A stretch of DNA of 57,210 bases from Fennellomyces sp. T-0311 (GCA_025266875.1 JALLLT010000090.1:1-57210); one strand, 5' to 3'. Numbered from the stretch's first letter, positions 20,735-31,364 are shown. The notes: generated from the sequence alone by a model not told the origin. Made by a program: numbers and translations.

Positions 20735-22928
20735 GTGGTACTTGACGCGCAACTAAGCCAGTTTACTGATGACCACGCACTCGTCTACTATTTGAAGTCT
20801 CGAATTGAAGGATGCGACGGTTATGAGTACTATCTCAAGACACTGACGGATCCGGAGTTGAAACACTCGATTTCCTTCGAATGCGTCTACTGTCAGGATG
20901 TTGGTGTTCAGCGGCAAGCACCAGGTGAAGATCGGGTTCGGCTCCATTCTCGGATGCCGACTTATGTTTGCGAAGGGGAGATATCCGGGTTTATTGATCG
21001 ACATAATGGATTTATTCATTTAAAAATCGATCACTCAATTTGCCACCTCTCGAAACCACCAAGTACTCGCGTCCTGATGCCACTTGCTGTCCGGGAGTTC
21101 ATTGAGCAGAGTGCTTTTGAGGCAACTGCTACGGCGTTATATCGTCGTATGGTCGAACAGTTTCCACGCGAAAGAGGCACTGTGACCCAAGCACAGGTAT
21201 AGTTGATTATTTTGATTATGACATTGATACGATGACAGTGAAATAGGTGTATGCAACATGGGCACGAACCACCCATGCTCGGTATAGGCTCCACGACAAC
21301 CAGATCGCCTCAGCCGTCATGCATATCGAACGTGCATCTTCACTCGGTATCAGAAAGGTATGTGTAATAAAACCATATGTGCATAACCGTAGCTCTTCAT
21401 GCAGTGATCACTATGCGACATTAGCGGCAGATGCGATTCATATACATTTATATTTACAATAAATAAATAAAACAGATATTTCACAGAACCAATTTTACTG
21501 ATGGGTACACTGGAATCGGCTTTGTGACTGAGCTGTTCGATATTGCATGTGCTCATGCCTTGACGCAAGAGTTTCACATCGACTCGACCTACAAAACAAA
21601 CCGGCTCGGCTTTGAGCTGTTCGGTATTGTGGCCAGTATTAATGGCTGTGGTTTCCCTATTGCATATTTGCTTTTAGGCGTGGACGAGCGAAATGTGCGA
21701 CAGAATCGGCGAATGTCTTCCAGAATGGAGTACATAAAGTATTTCCTCCGCAATCTGGTTCGTGAAGGCTTCACGCCAACGTACATGTTCACCGACAAAG
21801 ATGCTGGACAGCTTAGAGCAATTGAAGACGTATTTGGTCGTAGTGTAGTGCGTCTATGTCTATGGCATATCATGCATTACATTGACTTGCGTTTGAACCA
21901 GCCCAAGATTCAAGATCCACAGTATGATCCCCGTTTGGTACGCGAGGAATTCCCATTCGTGTCGCGACGTTTCCTTCCGGATGATGATCGTGATGGATAT
22001 CTTTGCCCTCAAAAATTCCTTCGCGATCAAATCGCAAATCTGATGCATACACATTATAATATGCATCCAGACATCCCACTTCCTGATCGTATGTTACACT
22101 TATATTTATGTATGCATAACCAGTTAATGTTGTTTTCTTAGTTGGATATCTATCACCTGACGAAATCCACCAGCTTGCCGCAAAGGAGATGTATGAATAC
22201 TGCAAGGATAATCACCTTCCCGATGTGTGGGCATACATGTTTTATAGATGGTATATGGAAGACATGTGGCAGAAATGGGCCAGAAGCACCTGCCCAGGTA
22301 TCCCAAGGGCTAAAACAACCATGATGATTGAGGCCCAATGGAAGGTTCTAAAATGGGATTTTCTTCTGAATTATCCCCATCCCAGGCTTGATATGTTGGT
22401 TTGGATCATAATCCATCAACGTCTTCCTCTCTGTATGGCTAAGTTCGAGCTCAAGATCGTTAATCGACGCGAGCCTTTAGATTGGGAAGGCGAGTTCGTT
22501 TCTGAATGGGGGACACTTAAGGAAACGCATATTGTCGACGGAGAACATCCTGATGCAGATCGCCTCTACCTGCCGTCATTGGAAAAGTGGACGTGTGGTT
22601 GTCTGTACTTTGCTGAAAACAATTTCATGCTTTGTAAGCATCTTGTTAAACGATGTAACGATAGGAGAGGATCGTCACTTCCTTTTGCTGCACGCGATTT
22701 TTTCATCTGCCGTCAAGATGTGATTCCTTATGTGCAACTCATAGTATGTTCTTGTATAGGGTCAATACGTAAGGCTTAGTTTCTAATGATAGCATAATTT
22801 CTAGGATGGAATCTCTCCATACACACTGATCGTATATCCTCCACAACGACCTCAGCTAGAAAACCAACCTACTGATACGTCTACCGAGAATCCAATAGTC
22901 GTAGACGCTACTGATGCTTTTAATGAAG
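20698..22928 (+). CDS. MULE-1 transposase, 5' exons
   Basis: MULE-family DDE transposase with a SWIM zinc finger. Exons (approximate): 20698-21196, 21247-21357, 21475-22089, 22142-22743, 22804-22928, each joined by a 50-120 bp GT..AG intron that keeps the frame. N-terminal zinc-binding-like region (FECVYCQDVGV). The core has D in EFHIDSTYKTNRLGFELFG, D in MFTDKDAGQL with the MULE-type CLWH box, and probably E in MMIEAQWKVLKW. The SWIM finger is CGCLYFAENNFMLCKHL. The last exon continues after an intron that now contains gypsy B, to 40757-41163. All exons are open, so it may have been intact when gypsy B arrived. The true 5' end is not certain. Confidence 0.8.
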
Positions 22929-22951
22929 GTAATGTAGTAGTGCATGGATGT

Positions 22952-23477
22952 TGTTATGCCGTATCTCTATCGATTTAGACACAACTGAAAATTTGACAAG
23001 AATAGCTTGTCTTAATGAGTTTTTCGTATAATACCTAAACGCAGGTTAGTAACCTAAAAGGTTAGTTAAATTGACCGCAGGAGTTCTTGAGCTTGGACTG
23101 ATATTTCAGATGCCAACTGCAGTAATATCTAGAAAAAAAAACTAAATATGTCTCAAAAGAGAAAAAGCTAAAAAGTAAGTTTAGCAGGAAAAGAACTGTA
23201 GTTTATTGAAAATACGAACGCTCTATTTATACCTTATATATTCCAGCTATATATTTCTAGAATCTAAGGGTATTCTGGATAATTACACTAAGGAGGAACA
23301 GATAGCTGTTCTGATAAGATCTTTTTCTGAACAAGGTCTCGTATTCTGAACAAAAAATTCGTTTCTGGATAATTATTCGTTTCTGGGTAATTTTAGGTTT
23401 CATATGAACCAATAAGGTTTTACCATTCCAAGTGACCTTAACAGATTTTAGTTTTCAGAACCAAAAGTAGCATAACA
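22952..23477 (-). repeat. Left (3') LTR of gypsy B
   Basis: 526 bp, TGTTATGCCG to AGTAGCATAACA, nearly identical to 40168-40693 (a handful of substitutions seen). The purine tract of the element is read on the minus strand at 23478-23492 (TGGAGGGGGCATA). Confidence 0.93.
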
Positions 23478-23837
23478 TATGCCCCCTCCATGCAAGATGC
23501 ACGTCCTGTGTATAGAACACAATTATGCTGAGCTAGAATGGTCGGAATAGAAGGAAACGCTCGTATAGTCATTGTAAGTAATTTATTCCCCAAGAAGGGA
23601 AGAGGGAGAGAGAGAACGGCTAATCATATCACTTATAATTATATAAGGCCAAAGGCCGAAGAAGTACGTCCTAAGACAAGCACAGAGAAATAGAAACGTG
23701 CCCGAAGGCAAAAGAAATATGTGCCTGATGGGCGAAAGACAAAAATATGCCTCAAGGCAGAGGAGACAAAAGAAATGCAGGCAAAAGAAAAGAGTGCTGC
23801 AAGGTAACAGCAAAACAGATGTTACTATCGTAACAAA

Positions 23838-24488
23838 TCAAACAAAAACTTCTTTGGCCACAAGGTGAGCTGGCAAACCCTCATGGACCATCGTATTGAA
23901 ATAGTTGTTAACGAGTACATGAAGCCGCGCATCCGCCGATGTATACGTGTCATAGATGTGGGTAGCAATATATAACTTGATCGTATACTGACGAGTGGCT
24001 TCATCATTGATCGCCATAAGCACTGGGTAAAGGCGAGCAGCGATCCTGTAGGCCAACAATCTCCTAACAGTATCCAGATTCTTCTGGGCTAGTCGGAGGC
24101 ACTGATGTTGATAGCTAATTTCATGTGTAAGGTCATAGAAAAACGTGTTCTCCACTGTGAAACCATCAGGCTGTGGATAGTATGGTGGTGGCACAAAGTC
24201 CAAATCGAAACGTCGTTCTATCACCGATCCTCCCGCATACTCTGGGCTCACGACAGGCACATCGCGTCCTGGCACATACTTTGGCACACCGCCTGCTTTT
24301 TCAAAAACTGAGGGCGGAACAAATTGAGGAATGCTATGCTTGTGTTTTTCCTCCTTAACCGAAGAAAAAACAGAAGTGAGATCTGATTCGAGCTGGTAAA
24401 ACTGTTCGTCGAAAGAGCCACCTGAATTGTTGCTCGAACTGGATATGGATGAAGGGACAGAGTAGGGTGTAGAGCTGGAATAAGACAT
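23838..24488 (-). CDS. Extra ORF of gypsy B, unknown function
   Basis: 216-residue unbroken frame between integrase and the 3' LTR, the place where some gypsy lineages carry an additional or envelope-like gene. I do not recognise it. It starts MSYSSSTPYSVPSSISSSS (Ser/Pro-rich, likely disordered) and has a region rich in Pro, Tyr and Val (SVFEKAGGVPKYVPGRD, DFVPPPYYPQPDG). The C-terminal half looks helical (YQHQCLRLAQKNLDTVRRLL, KLYIATHIYDTYTSADARLH). There is no signal peptide or membrane segment, so an envelope role is not supported. A TATA-like sequence upstream is not clear. It is probably real because it is intact inside an element that has stops elsewhere. Confidence 0.55.
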   Translation of the reverse strand: MSYSSSTPYSVPSSISSSSNNSGGSFDEQFYQLESDLTSVFSSVKEEKHKHSIPQFVPPSVFEKAGGVPKYVPGRDVPVVSPEYAGGSVIERRFDLDFVPPPYYPQPDGFTVENTFFYDLTHEISYQHQCLRLAQKNLDTVRRLLAYRIAARLYPVLMAINDEATRQYTIKLYIATHIYDTYTSADARLHVLVNNYFNTMVHEGLPAHLVAKEVFV

Positions 24489-25037
24489 TTGGATAAGATG
24501 TTAAATGAGAAAAACTCAAGCTTCCTAGTCCTCATTTTTATATTCGACTACGCCCTTATTTTCTACTGATAATACGCTCTGCTGAAATGAAGAAGGTCTT
24601 TTTTTTAGTGGTATGTCATAGTATTGCAAACGGTCTCTTCTTTTCAGATACTTTTTCGTTTCCCCACAAAATATTGTTTCCAGACAATTTAAGGTTTCCA
24701 GATAATTTAAGGTTCACAAGGCTGACATCCTGAGGACTATGTCAATTTCCTGAAGGCGTGATCTTGCTATACCCCGCAATCCAGATTTTGACTTAGTCAA
24801 CCATTAAATCGATAGTATGTTCGCTGAGTAATTTATGATACTATAGGTCAGTTTTCATAATACTCTTAACACTATTCGTTCGCCAGCGGATTTTCGCAAC
24901 CTTGTAAAAAAATGATATAGTCTTATAGTATTCATTCTGAGATATATCTTTGACATTTGAAATTAACGCCTTGAATGTGTTTTTGTAGCCATGATCCAAT
25001 GGTTCAGTAAATTTGTAATGTTCAGTCTTTAAAACCA

Positions 25038-25040
<3 letters not shown>

Positions 25041-25066
<26 letters not shown>
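25041..25066. repeat. (TA)n microsatellite
   Basis: About 24 bp of uninterrupted TA within the gypsy B 3' region. It has no visible role. Confidence 0.85.
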
Positions 25067-25072
<6 letters not shown>

Positions 25073-25079
25073 CAAATTA

Positions 25080-26849
25080 CTACCATGGCAACATCATGGG
25101 CAATGGTTGCTGTCCGTTCTCCTCCCATTTCTTCCTATATTCTTGAAGACGAATCCTCAACTTGTTGTGGAAAGGATGTCGTTCTTCCAACATATCCGTG
25201 CTAATGCCATTGTCTCTGAACCATTGCCGGAGTATGGTCATTTGCGCGGTATTTTTTTCCGACTTCCTTGCCTCTTCAAAGTCGGGGCTGCTATATACGT
25301 AGTAAGCCAAGCGATCGCAGAAATCGGCTCAGCCACTCATGATCTCCGGGTACAGTAGTTCCTGACCTGATTGCACGTTGGCATTATCCAATAGAAGCCT
25401 TCCGACAGATTGAGCTGGCGAAGGGAGCGGCAATGGTGATGGAGGTTGCTCCAAGAAGGCCAAAACCTCGTCATAATTGACAGGGGCAGAAAATTGAGTT
25501 TGTTGGTCGTTGGATGAATTCATAGTAGTAGTGGGAAGAAAAGGTTTAGAAGTGAAGCTTGGTCTAAAATTTATATCTATGGTCAAATAGCTTTTTAATC
25601 TATTACCATGAGTTCTGCCTTTTACTAGCACTCCCTTTTCCATTTTCAATTCGTAAGTGCTGTTGTCATGAACCTGATGAATGTAGTAAGGCCCAGTCCA
25701 AGTCCATAAAATCTTCCCTGACCAAGAAGTTTCAATTGAATTCCGGTATAGTAACGCTTTATCACCGATGTTAAAACCTGGCTGTATTAGATGTCGACGT
25801 CTTGCATTTAACTTCCTATCTATTGTTCGCCTTTGTGTTTCTTGCACTTGGGCAATAGCAACTGAAGCTTCTTGACGTATTTTTGATAATTTGGCCAAAA
25901 ATTCTTTTACATATTTATCAAACTGTTTCTCGTTCATTTCTTCCGGTACAGATTCAGGTATGTCTTCCATTGTCCTATCAAATGGCGTTACAGCCTTCCT
26001 TCCATAGACTAGCTCGAAAGGGGTACGTTTGTGTGACGAATGTACTTTTGTGTTGTAGCTAAAAGTTAAACCTGGCAGATAGCTGTCCCAATCTTTCTTT
26101 TGTTCTTCCGTACACTTTTTTATCATTAAGCCAATCGACCTATTGGTTACTTCGCAGAGGCCGTTTCCACTTGGATGGAAACATGTTGTGTAACGGTGGG
26201 TAATAGTGAAATTTTTGCATACGGATTCAACTATTTTACTCCTCATGTTCGTACCATTATCAGTCAACAAGATCCGAGGCGTCGAATGGACACAAATAAT
26301 GTTTTCAAAGATAAAAATGGCCAGCTCCGAGGCGTTGGCAAGCCTGGTAGGCTTCGTGATAACATATTTTGTAAATAAATCACAACAAACAAAAATGTAC
26401 TGACGCCCTGACCTACTTGGTTGTAAATGTTTAACGTCTATTGATATAAACTCAAATGGCGTGATCGGGGCTTTTATAGGGTGCAAAGTTTCATTTATAC
26501 CGCGAGGCTTACCAACAACTTGACAATGATGACATGCCTTCAATTTACGTTCTATGTCTACGCGCATACCTTCCCAGTAATATTTTGCTCTAATCCTGTT
26601 GTACGTTGCTAGGGGAGAAAAATGTCCTCCTAAAGTATGAAAATGGTATTGATATATAGCATCATCAGCCTGCTGCTGATTCAACACCAAGCGTGGTCCT
26701 AGAGAGTGACGGCGATATACACGATTATTGTGCGAAAAATAATGCTTGATTTGTGTGGCGACGTAGCGTTGTTGTTGTTTGGTAATACCGGGTGGGTACT
26801 CCAAAGTATCAAGATAGTACTGTAGCAGACTCAATTTAGTGGGATCCAT
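25080..26849 (-). pseudogene. Gypsy B integrase with one in-frame TGA
   Basis: Integrase of gypsy B, starting MDPTKLSLLQYYLDTLEYP.. at 26849. The zinc domain has HFHTLGGHFSP and CHHCQ. The DDE core has D in EFISIDVKHL, D in LLTDNGTNM and E in GNGLCEVTNRS. The C-terminal SH3-like part (GDKALLYRNSIETSW, WTGPYYIHQV) is complete. TGA 25331-25329 stops the frame after ..PEIMSG, yet the same frame stays open to 25080 (ADFCDRLAYYVYSSPDF..). The TGA therefore looks like a mutated CGA. Whether the last 80 residues matter is unknown, so a shortened integrase might still work. Confidence 0.85.
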
Positions 26850-27115
26850 AATTTTTTTTTATCTACTGATCCAGTTGAAAGTTGTCAATGATATTTCCAC
26901 CTGTTAAAACTTGGTTGTCTTCGTTGTAATATTCGTACTTGATTTCGGAGGTGTTGTATAGTCGTAGTTGTATAATTCAATTGTATGTTTTTTTTTAATT
27001 GTGTCCTGTTGATATGACCGAGCACACGACCCAGTCCATGTACGTTATATTTATTATGATTGTTTAAATTACCCGCATGATTTTAATGACTTCCCGGAAT
27101 CTGGTCAAAGCGAAT
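26850..27115. other. Gypsy B spacer between the DIRS insertion and integrase
   Basis: 266 bp of T-rich DNA (plus strand) with no gene. It is the internal gypsy B sequence left of the DIRS element. Confidence 0.5.
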
Positions 27116-27170
27116 AATTGGTCTTTGGCTGAGGGCTCAGCCCGAAAGCCTCATTAGATTATCCGAACAG

Positions 27171-27258
27171 AGGATAGATTGACTGTGTTACCATCTTTTC
27201 TTAATTTTATTCGAAATACAAAGTAGATTTCTGTGTAATATATGAACGATATCATCTT
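27171..27258. repeat. DIRS left inverted terminal repeat
   Basis: AGGATAGATTGACTGTG.. to ..GATATCATCTT, the reverse complement of 31225-31312. In DIRS elements these ends pair with the internal complementary region to make a circular intermediate. Confidence 0.9.
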
Positions 27259-27318
27259 GAAATGAGAAATAGCGAGGTACGAAAGTAATAATAATAAATA
27301 ATGGAGTGGGAGGGGGGG

Positions 27319-27419
27319 ACAGTCAATCTATCCTCTGTTCGGATAATCTAATGAGGCTTTCGGGCTGAGCCCTCAGCCAAAGACCAATTATCCTTCAGAA
27401 CGAGGATAGATTGACTGTG
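27319..27419. repeat. DIRS internal complementary region
   Basis: ACAGTCAATCTATCCTC.. copies the complement of 27117-27180. Without a gap it passes into the complement of 31305-31325. The recombinase ORF ends inside it (27388). Confidence 0.88.
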
Positions 27420-28920
27420 ATTCCAGAGCAATCGAAGTGAAGTCAGAGTTTGTTTCAGAAGACATGCGGTAAAAGTTTTGTAACACCTCTCGAGAGGACC
27501 ATGAGCCATGGGTCATAATGTCGTCCACCGGAACGCCAGCACGAGCCGCACGAGAAGCGCCAACTGCTCGTAACTTGGGTTTACGTGTGCCTGGTGCCCG
27601 AGGAACGAGGTCATGCAGGCGGGCGATGTGATTGCTGATACATTGAGCCCCCACATGTTGATTCCATTTGAGTTGGTGTCGAACCAAATAATTGATCGGT
27701 ACACAATCGGGATTTGAGTGAGGATGCAGACATGACGCCGAGGCAATCCGAGATACGTATGATTTGAAAGTAGAGATTGGGCATAGCAGAGGATCCGGAT
27801 GCGGGGTGATCGTAGGTTTGCGTATAATTAGTTGTCCTTTCCTTTTTTCTTTGGGAGCCACAATAGCCAAAACTAAACGGTGTTGTTCATCAAATGTGGT
27901 GCGATCTAAATCGATGCGTTCGATGTCTGACGGTCGTAGCATCCCACAGAGAGCCAAAAGCCAGCAAAGTTTGGCAGTGAGGTCCTTGACTGATAAATGT
28001 TCATTGTCGCCCAGTTTGCGAAGTTTGTTGAGTACCGGCGAGATGTCCAAGTTGTCATTGTTGGAAATACGAAGGGTTTTTCGATTGAGGTTGGTGAAGA
28101 ATGTCTTGTATAACCATGATGTGGTGATTGGAGAGTCTTGGGGAAACAACTGAAGAATCGCGCTGCGATAATTTTCGCATGTGGTAGTTGTCCATTTGAG
28201 GTGTTTGTGTCCATGCGAGAGAAAATTGACAAGGCTGGCGGCGGTTGGATCCAACGGGTCGAACTTTCGAATGTTGCAAAATTCCAGATAGTGATCGCGA
28301 ACGCGTCGTTGTTGTTCGGTGTTGCATGTTTTGGAAGGCGTGATGATTTCGAGGGCGTCGTTGTCTAGGTTGTCGATGTTGAGGCGGCGCAATTTATGCG
28401 CCATGCTGCCAAGGTCCAATGTGGATTCCGTTCGAGTACGTTTGTCGCTTGACCGGGTGCCGGAAGAACTGCTGACCGTGGGATTGGAAACGGGGGTGTC
28501 TGGCTCAAGATCTTGAGGATGGGGAACCAGATTGCTGACGGCCACCAAGGGGTAATCAGTGTGAGCTTGGCGTGGTCTGTCTGAGCTTTCTGTATTACTC
28601 GTGGGAGTAAGTTCCATGGCGGGCATGCCCAACAAAGACCCAGGTTTGACCAATTGATCGTCATTGCATCCATCGCTATCGCCTGCGGGTCCCAATTCCA
28701 GGAGACGAATTGATGAAGGTGGCTGTTCTTGCGTGTAGCAAAGAGGTCTACTTGATGTGGGCCCCAAATCGAATTCAGGTGGTGAAAGAAGCGGTGATCG
28801 ATGGTCCACTCCAGTTGAGTGGTCCACTGGCGAGATGGAGCATCGGCGGGGTTGAACGAGGATGGAATGTATGCTAGAGTCAAGCGTGTTTGTGATTTCA
28901 GGCAATGTGTCCAAATCTTC
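27388..28920 (-). CDS. DIRS tyrosine recombinase
   Basis: Joins the circular cDNA of the DIRS element to the genome without a DDE integrase. The conserved part runs from about 28420 to 27388. It has a SAM-like N-terminal core-binding domain (HYLEFCNIRKFDPLDP, KHLKWTTTTCENYRSAILQLF) and then the catalytic domain. That domain shows the first Arg in LCGMLRPSDIERI, a box ending RAVGASRAARAGVPVDDIM, the GSWSS motif and the presumed nucleophile Tyr in LQNFYRMSS. The frame stays open far upstream to 30219, but there it overlaps RT and has no recognisable protein. The true start is therefore unknown, and I give an approximate one. DIRS elements usually express this ORF from overlapping frames. Confidence 0.85.
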   Translation of the reverse strand, partial: EDLDTLPEITNTLDSSIHSILVQPRRCSISPVDHSTGVDHRSPLLSPPEFDLGPTSSRPLCYTQEQPPSSIRLLELGPAGDSDGCNDDQLVKPGSLLGMPAMELTPTSNTESSDRPRQAHTDYPLVAVSNLVPHPQDLEPDTPVSNPTVSSSSGTRSSDKRTRTESTLDLGSMAHKLRRLNIDNLDNDALEIITPSKTCNTEQQRRVRDHYLEFCNIRKFDPLDPTAASLVNFLSHGHKHLKWTTTTCENYRSAILQLFPQDSPITTSWLYKTFFTNLNRKTLRISNNDNLDISPVLNKLRKLGDNEHLSVKDLTAKLCWLLALCGMLRPSDIERIDLDRTTFDEQHRLVLAIVAPKEKRKGQLIIRKPTITPHPDPLLCPISTFKSYVSRIASASCLHPHSNPDCVPINYLVRHQLKWNQHVGAQCISNHIARLHDLVPRAPGTRKPKLRAVGASRAARAGVPVDDIMTHGSWSSREVLQNFYRMSSETNSDFTSIALESQSIYPRSEG

Positions 28921-30182
28921 TTGGCCAAATCCATGAGTGTTGTGGACCTCGTCCCCCCGAAATTGTTGATATAGGCAATCGTCGTCTGATTGTCGCAATA
29001 AATCCGTAAATGTTTGCCGATGAGTTGAGGATGTTTTACTGCGTGATAGATCACTTGGAGTTCTTTCCAATTGATATGTTGTTGGCGTTGTGCTGTGGTC
29101 CACTGACCAGACCATTGATGAGTTGCTGTCACCATCCCCCATGCTGTGTCTGACGCATCCGTGTACACTTCCTCCTGTGGATGAGCGGGCAGGAAGCTGC
29201 TGCCATTCCATTGTCGAAGTTGGTGTTGCCACCATTGCAGTTCGAGTCGTGCTGCTGCTGTGAGAGTGACGTGTGCTGACCAAGGTTGCTGTTGACGTAA
29301 AGCTGAATTCTTGACTACGAGTAGATGACGAGTTTGAAGTCTTGCTGGAAAGATGGCAGCCATGAGCGACTGCGCTTTGCCAATAAACGATGCCAGATTG
29401 CGTAGACTGACAGACGTTGCTTGGTGTAGTCGGGTCGCTTCCCGACGGATGTTGCGGATTTTGGTCTTTGGCGCCTCCAGCGTCATTGACCATATATTGA
29501 TTTGAAATCCCAAATGTTCGATGCATTGAGTTGGGGTTAGAATGGATTTCTCTTGATTGATGAGGAATCCTAGGGATTCCAGTTTCTGATGCACTAGGTG
29601 GGTGTGATGGTTGCATAATCTTTGATCCCGGGCTACCACAAGTAGATCGTCCAGGTAGAAACTGAGTCTGATGCCGCGGCGTCTGGCCCACTTCCCGATA
29701 GGGCGACATATCTTGGTGAACACCAGGGGACTTAGTGCGAGCCCGAAGCATAGCACTCTGAACTGATAAACTTTTCCTTGCCAATGAAATTGTAGGAACC
29801 GGCAGGACTGTTTGTTTATCAATACGTGCAGAAAAGCTGAGGTGAGATCCAGGCTGCACATGAAGTCGTTGTGGTTGATCATGGAACATACCGTTTTGAG
29901 GGTTTCCATTTTGAAGTGGCGGTGAGGTAGATAGTGATTGAGCGGGCGGAGATTCAATATGGGGCGCAGGGCATCCGAGTTTTTCTTGGGAATTGTGAAC
30001 AGCTGCGACCGGAAACCCGGGGAAGAGGCTGCAACTTCCTCGATGGCTTTTTGATAGAGGAGGTTTTGAATCTCGTTCTCGATCGCGAGCACGTCTTTTT
30101 GAGAATGCATGAATTGCTGAGGTAGTGCGGTTGTAGTTGGAGGTGGTGTGGTGAACGGAATGCGATATCCCTCTTGAATCAC
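28365..30182 (-). CDS. DIRS reverse transcriptase and RNase H
   Basis: Copies the DIRS RNA. RT motifs in order: QLFTIPKKNSDALRPILNL, FMCSLDLTSAFLHV, FQFRVLCFGLALSPLVFTK, and the catalytic box SFYLDDLLVVARD (about residue 190). RNase H follows with EVYTDASDTAWG, INWKELQVIYHAV, IYCDNQTTIAYINN and AYIPSSFNPADAPSRQ. The frame of 605 residues is intact. It overlaps the recombinase frame along its entire length and lies downstream of the Gag-like ORF. Confidence 0.93.
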   Translation of the reverse strand: MIQEGYRIPFTTPPPTTTALPQQFMHSQKDVLAIENEIQNLLYQKAIEEVAASSPGFRSQLFTIPKKNSDALRPILNLRPLNHYLPHRHFKMETLKTVCSMINHNDFMCSLDLTSAFLHVLINKQSCRFLQFHWQGKVYQFRVLCFGLALSPLVFTKICRPIGKWARRRGIRLSFYLDDLLVVARDQRLCNHHTHLVHQKLESLGFLINQEKSILTPTQCIEHLGFQINIWSMTLEAPKTKIRNIRREATRLHQATSVSLRNLASFIGKAQSLMAAIFPARLQTRHLLVVKNSALRQQQPWSAHVTLTAAARLELQWWQHQLRQWNGSSFLPAHPQEEVYTDASDTAWGMVTATHQWSGQWTTAQRQQHINWKELQVIYHAVKHPQLIGKHLRIYCDNQTTIAYINNFGGTRSTTLMDLAKKIWTHCLKSQTRLTLAYIPSSFNPADAPSRQWTTQLEWTIDHRFFHHLNSIWGPHQVDLFATRKNSHLHQFVSWNWDPQAIAMDAMTINWSNLGLCWACPPWNLLPRVIQKAQTDHAKLTLITPWWPSAIWFPILKILSQTPPFPIPRSAVLPAPGQATNVLERNPHWTLAAWRINCAASTSTT

Positions 30183-30337
30183 CCGACGTACCTATGTTTC
30201 GTCTGTTAATTTGGACCAAGCTTTGCGGAAGAGATGTAAACGGCCGCCTACGCGCGGTTGTTTTGATTTTGATGTCTGTTGTGTATCGGCCCTTTTCCTT
30301 TGTTTTGGCGTTGGTGAAAACCCGTCTCCTGTAATGG

Positions 30338-31177
30338 TCATTTTATGCGTTCCTCATGATCATGATCATGTGCCTGATTGTTGGTGTTACTATTGGCGTA
30401 GTTGGGTTGACGAGAGGAATTCGCCTTTCCTTGTCTCGTGGTTGGATTCCTTTGGGAGCGGAAGCTCGCGCCTTGAACTGCTTTTGTGAGATTGACATGG
30501 TCCACCAGTGTTTTAGGATCAAGAAGGGGAGCTTGTGTCGCTGGTGTGAGCCGTGGAGCAGTGCCTCGAATTTGGGCTGCACGGAACATGTTGTCCATCC
30601 TGATTTGGGTGATCTGAGAAGCAGTGTCGGACAGAAGTTCCAGCATGACATTGGCAAACTCAATGGCAGCGTCAGCCGTGACTCCCTCATCGCGTAAAAC
30701 TCGGTGGATAAAATAGTCGATGGGTCTTGTAATACCGGAGAGTCGATATTGTAGGTCCATGAACTGAGTGTCTGTGCGCTTTGCAGAGGCTCCAATTTGG
30801 ACATTGTTGAGAGGGGGGGCAGTGTAGACTCGGTCCACATTGCGTGGACATTCCGCCAAGAAACGTCGTCGGTCAGATTCAGGCAGAGGGCTGCGGAAGA
30901 AATCTTTGGCCATGCCCGGGACTCGGCGTCGAAACTCTGCATATGGCGTAAAATCAGTGTCGGGTGTTCTGGTAGAGATACTGGCGTCATGGTCAGAACG
31001 TTCTTCATCCACCACAATGGGATCGTCTCGTGGTGTAGCAGTGGCAGCTGTGGGTTGACCTGAAACATACTGTTCCAGAGCGTCAAGTCGGATAAGTAGG
31101 GCTTGTGCCCAAGGAGGAGTAAGATCAGATTCAGCACGGCGAGCAGAACCATTTGATTGAACTTGTTCATTGTTCAT
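30338..31177 (-). CDS. DIRS Gag-like ORF1
   Basis: 279-residue first ORF of the element, placed where DIRS elements carry their Gag-like protein. It starts MNNEQVQSNGSARRAE.. just inside the right inverted repeat. The N-terminal part is Thr/Asp-rich and probably disordered. A helical centre follows (FMDLQYRLSGITRPIDYFIH, AIEFANVMLELLSDTASQIT). The C-terminal tail is basic and Asn/His-rich (RNPTTRQGKANSSRQPNYA, HDHDHEE). No zinc knuckle is seen. The overlapping frame at 30343-31170 appears to be a shadow. Confidence 0.75.
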   Translation of the reverse strand: MNNEQVQSNGSARRAESDLTPPWAQALLIRLDALEQYVSGQPTAATATPRDDPIVVDEERSDHDASISTRTPDTDFTPYAEFRRRVPGMAKDFFRSPLPESDRRRFLAECPRNVDRVYTAPPLNNVQIGASAKRTDTQFMDLQYRLSGITRPIDYFIHRVLRDEGVTADAAIEFANVMLELLSDTASQITQIRMDNMFRAAQIRGTAPRLTPATQAPLLDPKTLVDHVNLTKAVQGASFRSQRNPTTRQGKANSSRQPNYANSNTNNQAHDHDHEERIK

Positions 31178-31364
31178 AACAATGACTTCGTCGGTCGAGT
31201 ACCAGAGCGTTGAAATCGAAAGAAAAGATGATATCGTTCATATATTACACAGAAATCTACTTTGTATTTCGAATAAAATTAAGAAAAGATGGTAACACAG
31301 TCAATCTATCCTCGTTCTGAAGGATAATAATAATAATTTTTTTTTTAAAAAAAATATATTTCAA

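Larger units (their letters stand above)
27116..31330 (-). mobile_element. DIRS-type tyrosine-recombinase retrotransposon
   Basis: It has the diagnostic DIRS structure. Inverted terminal repeats lie at 27171-27258 and about 31225-31312. Different outer extensions follow (27117-27170 and 31313-31325). An internal complementary region at 27319-27419 carries the complement of the left end joined to the complement of the right end (CCAATTATCCTTCAG junction). ORFs run on the minus strand: Gag-like, RT-RNase H, tyrosine recombinase. No target duplication is expected or seen; the insertion lies in an AATAATAAT tract. It lies inside gypsy B. Confidence 0.92.

Noticed and set aside
23838..24488. Envelope gene of gypsy B
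   Set aside because: No signal peptide, membrane segment or cysteine pattern is visible.
25080..25310. A separate small gene downstream of the gypsy B integrase
   Set aside because: It is in the same frame as the integrase beyond a single TGA, so it is better read as the integrase tail.
28930..30219. N-terminal part of the 943-residue minus-strand frame as a protein of its own
   Set aside because: RT-RNase H is clearly coded on the same strand in another frame here. No motif is visible in this one, so I kept only the recombinase part and listed the overlap as a finding.
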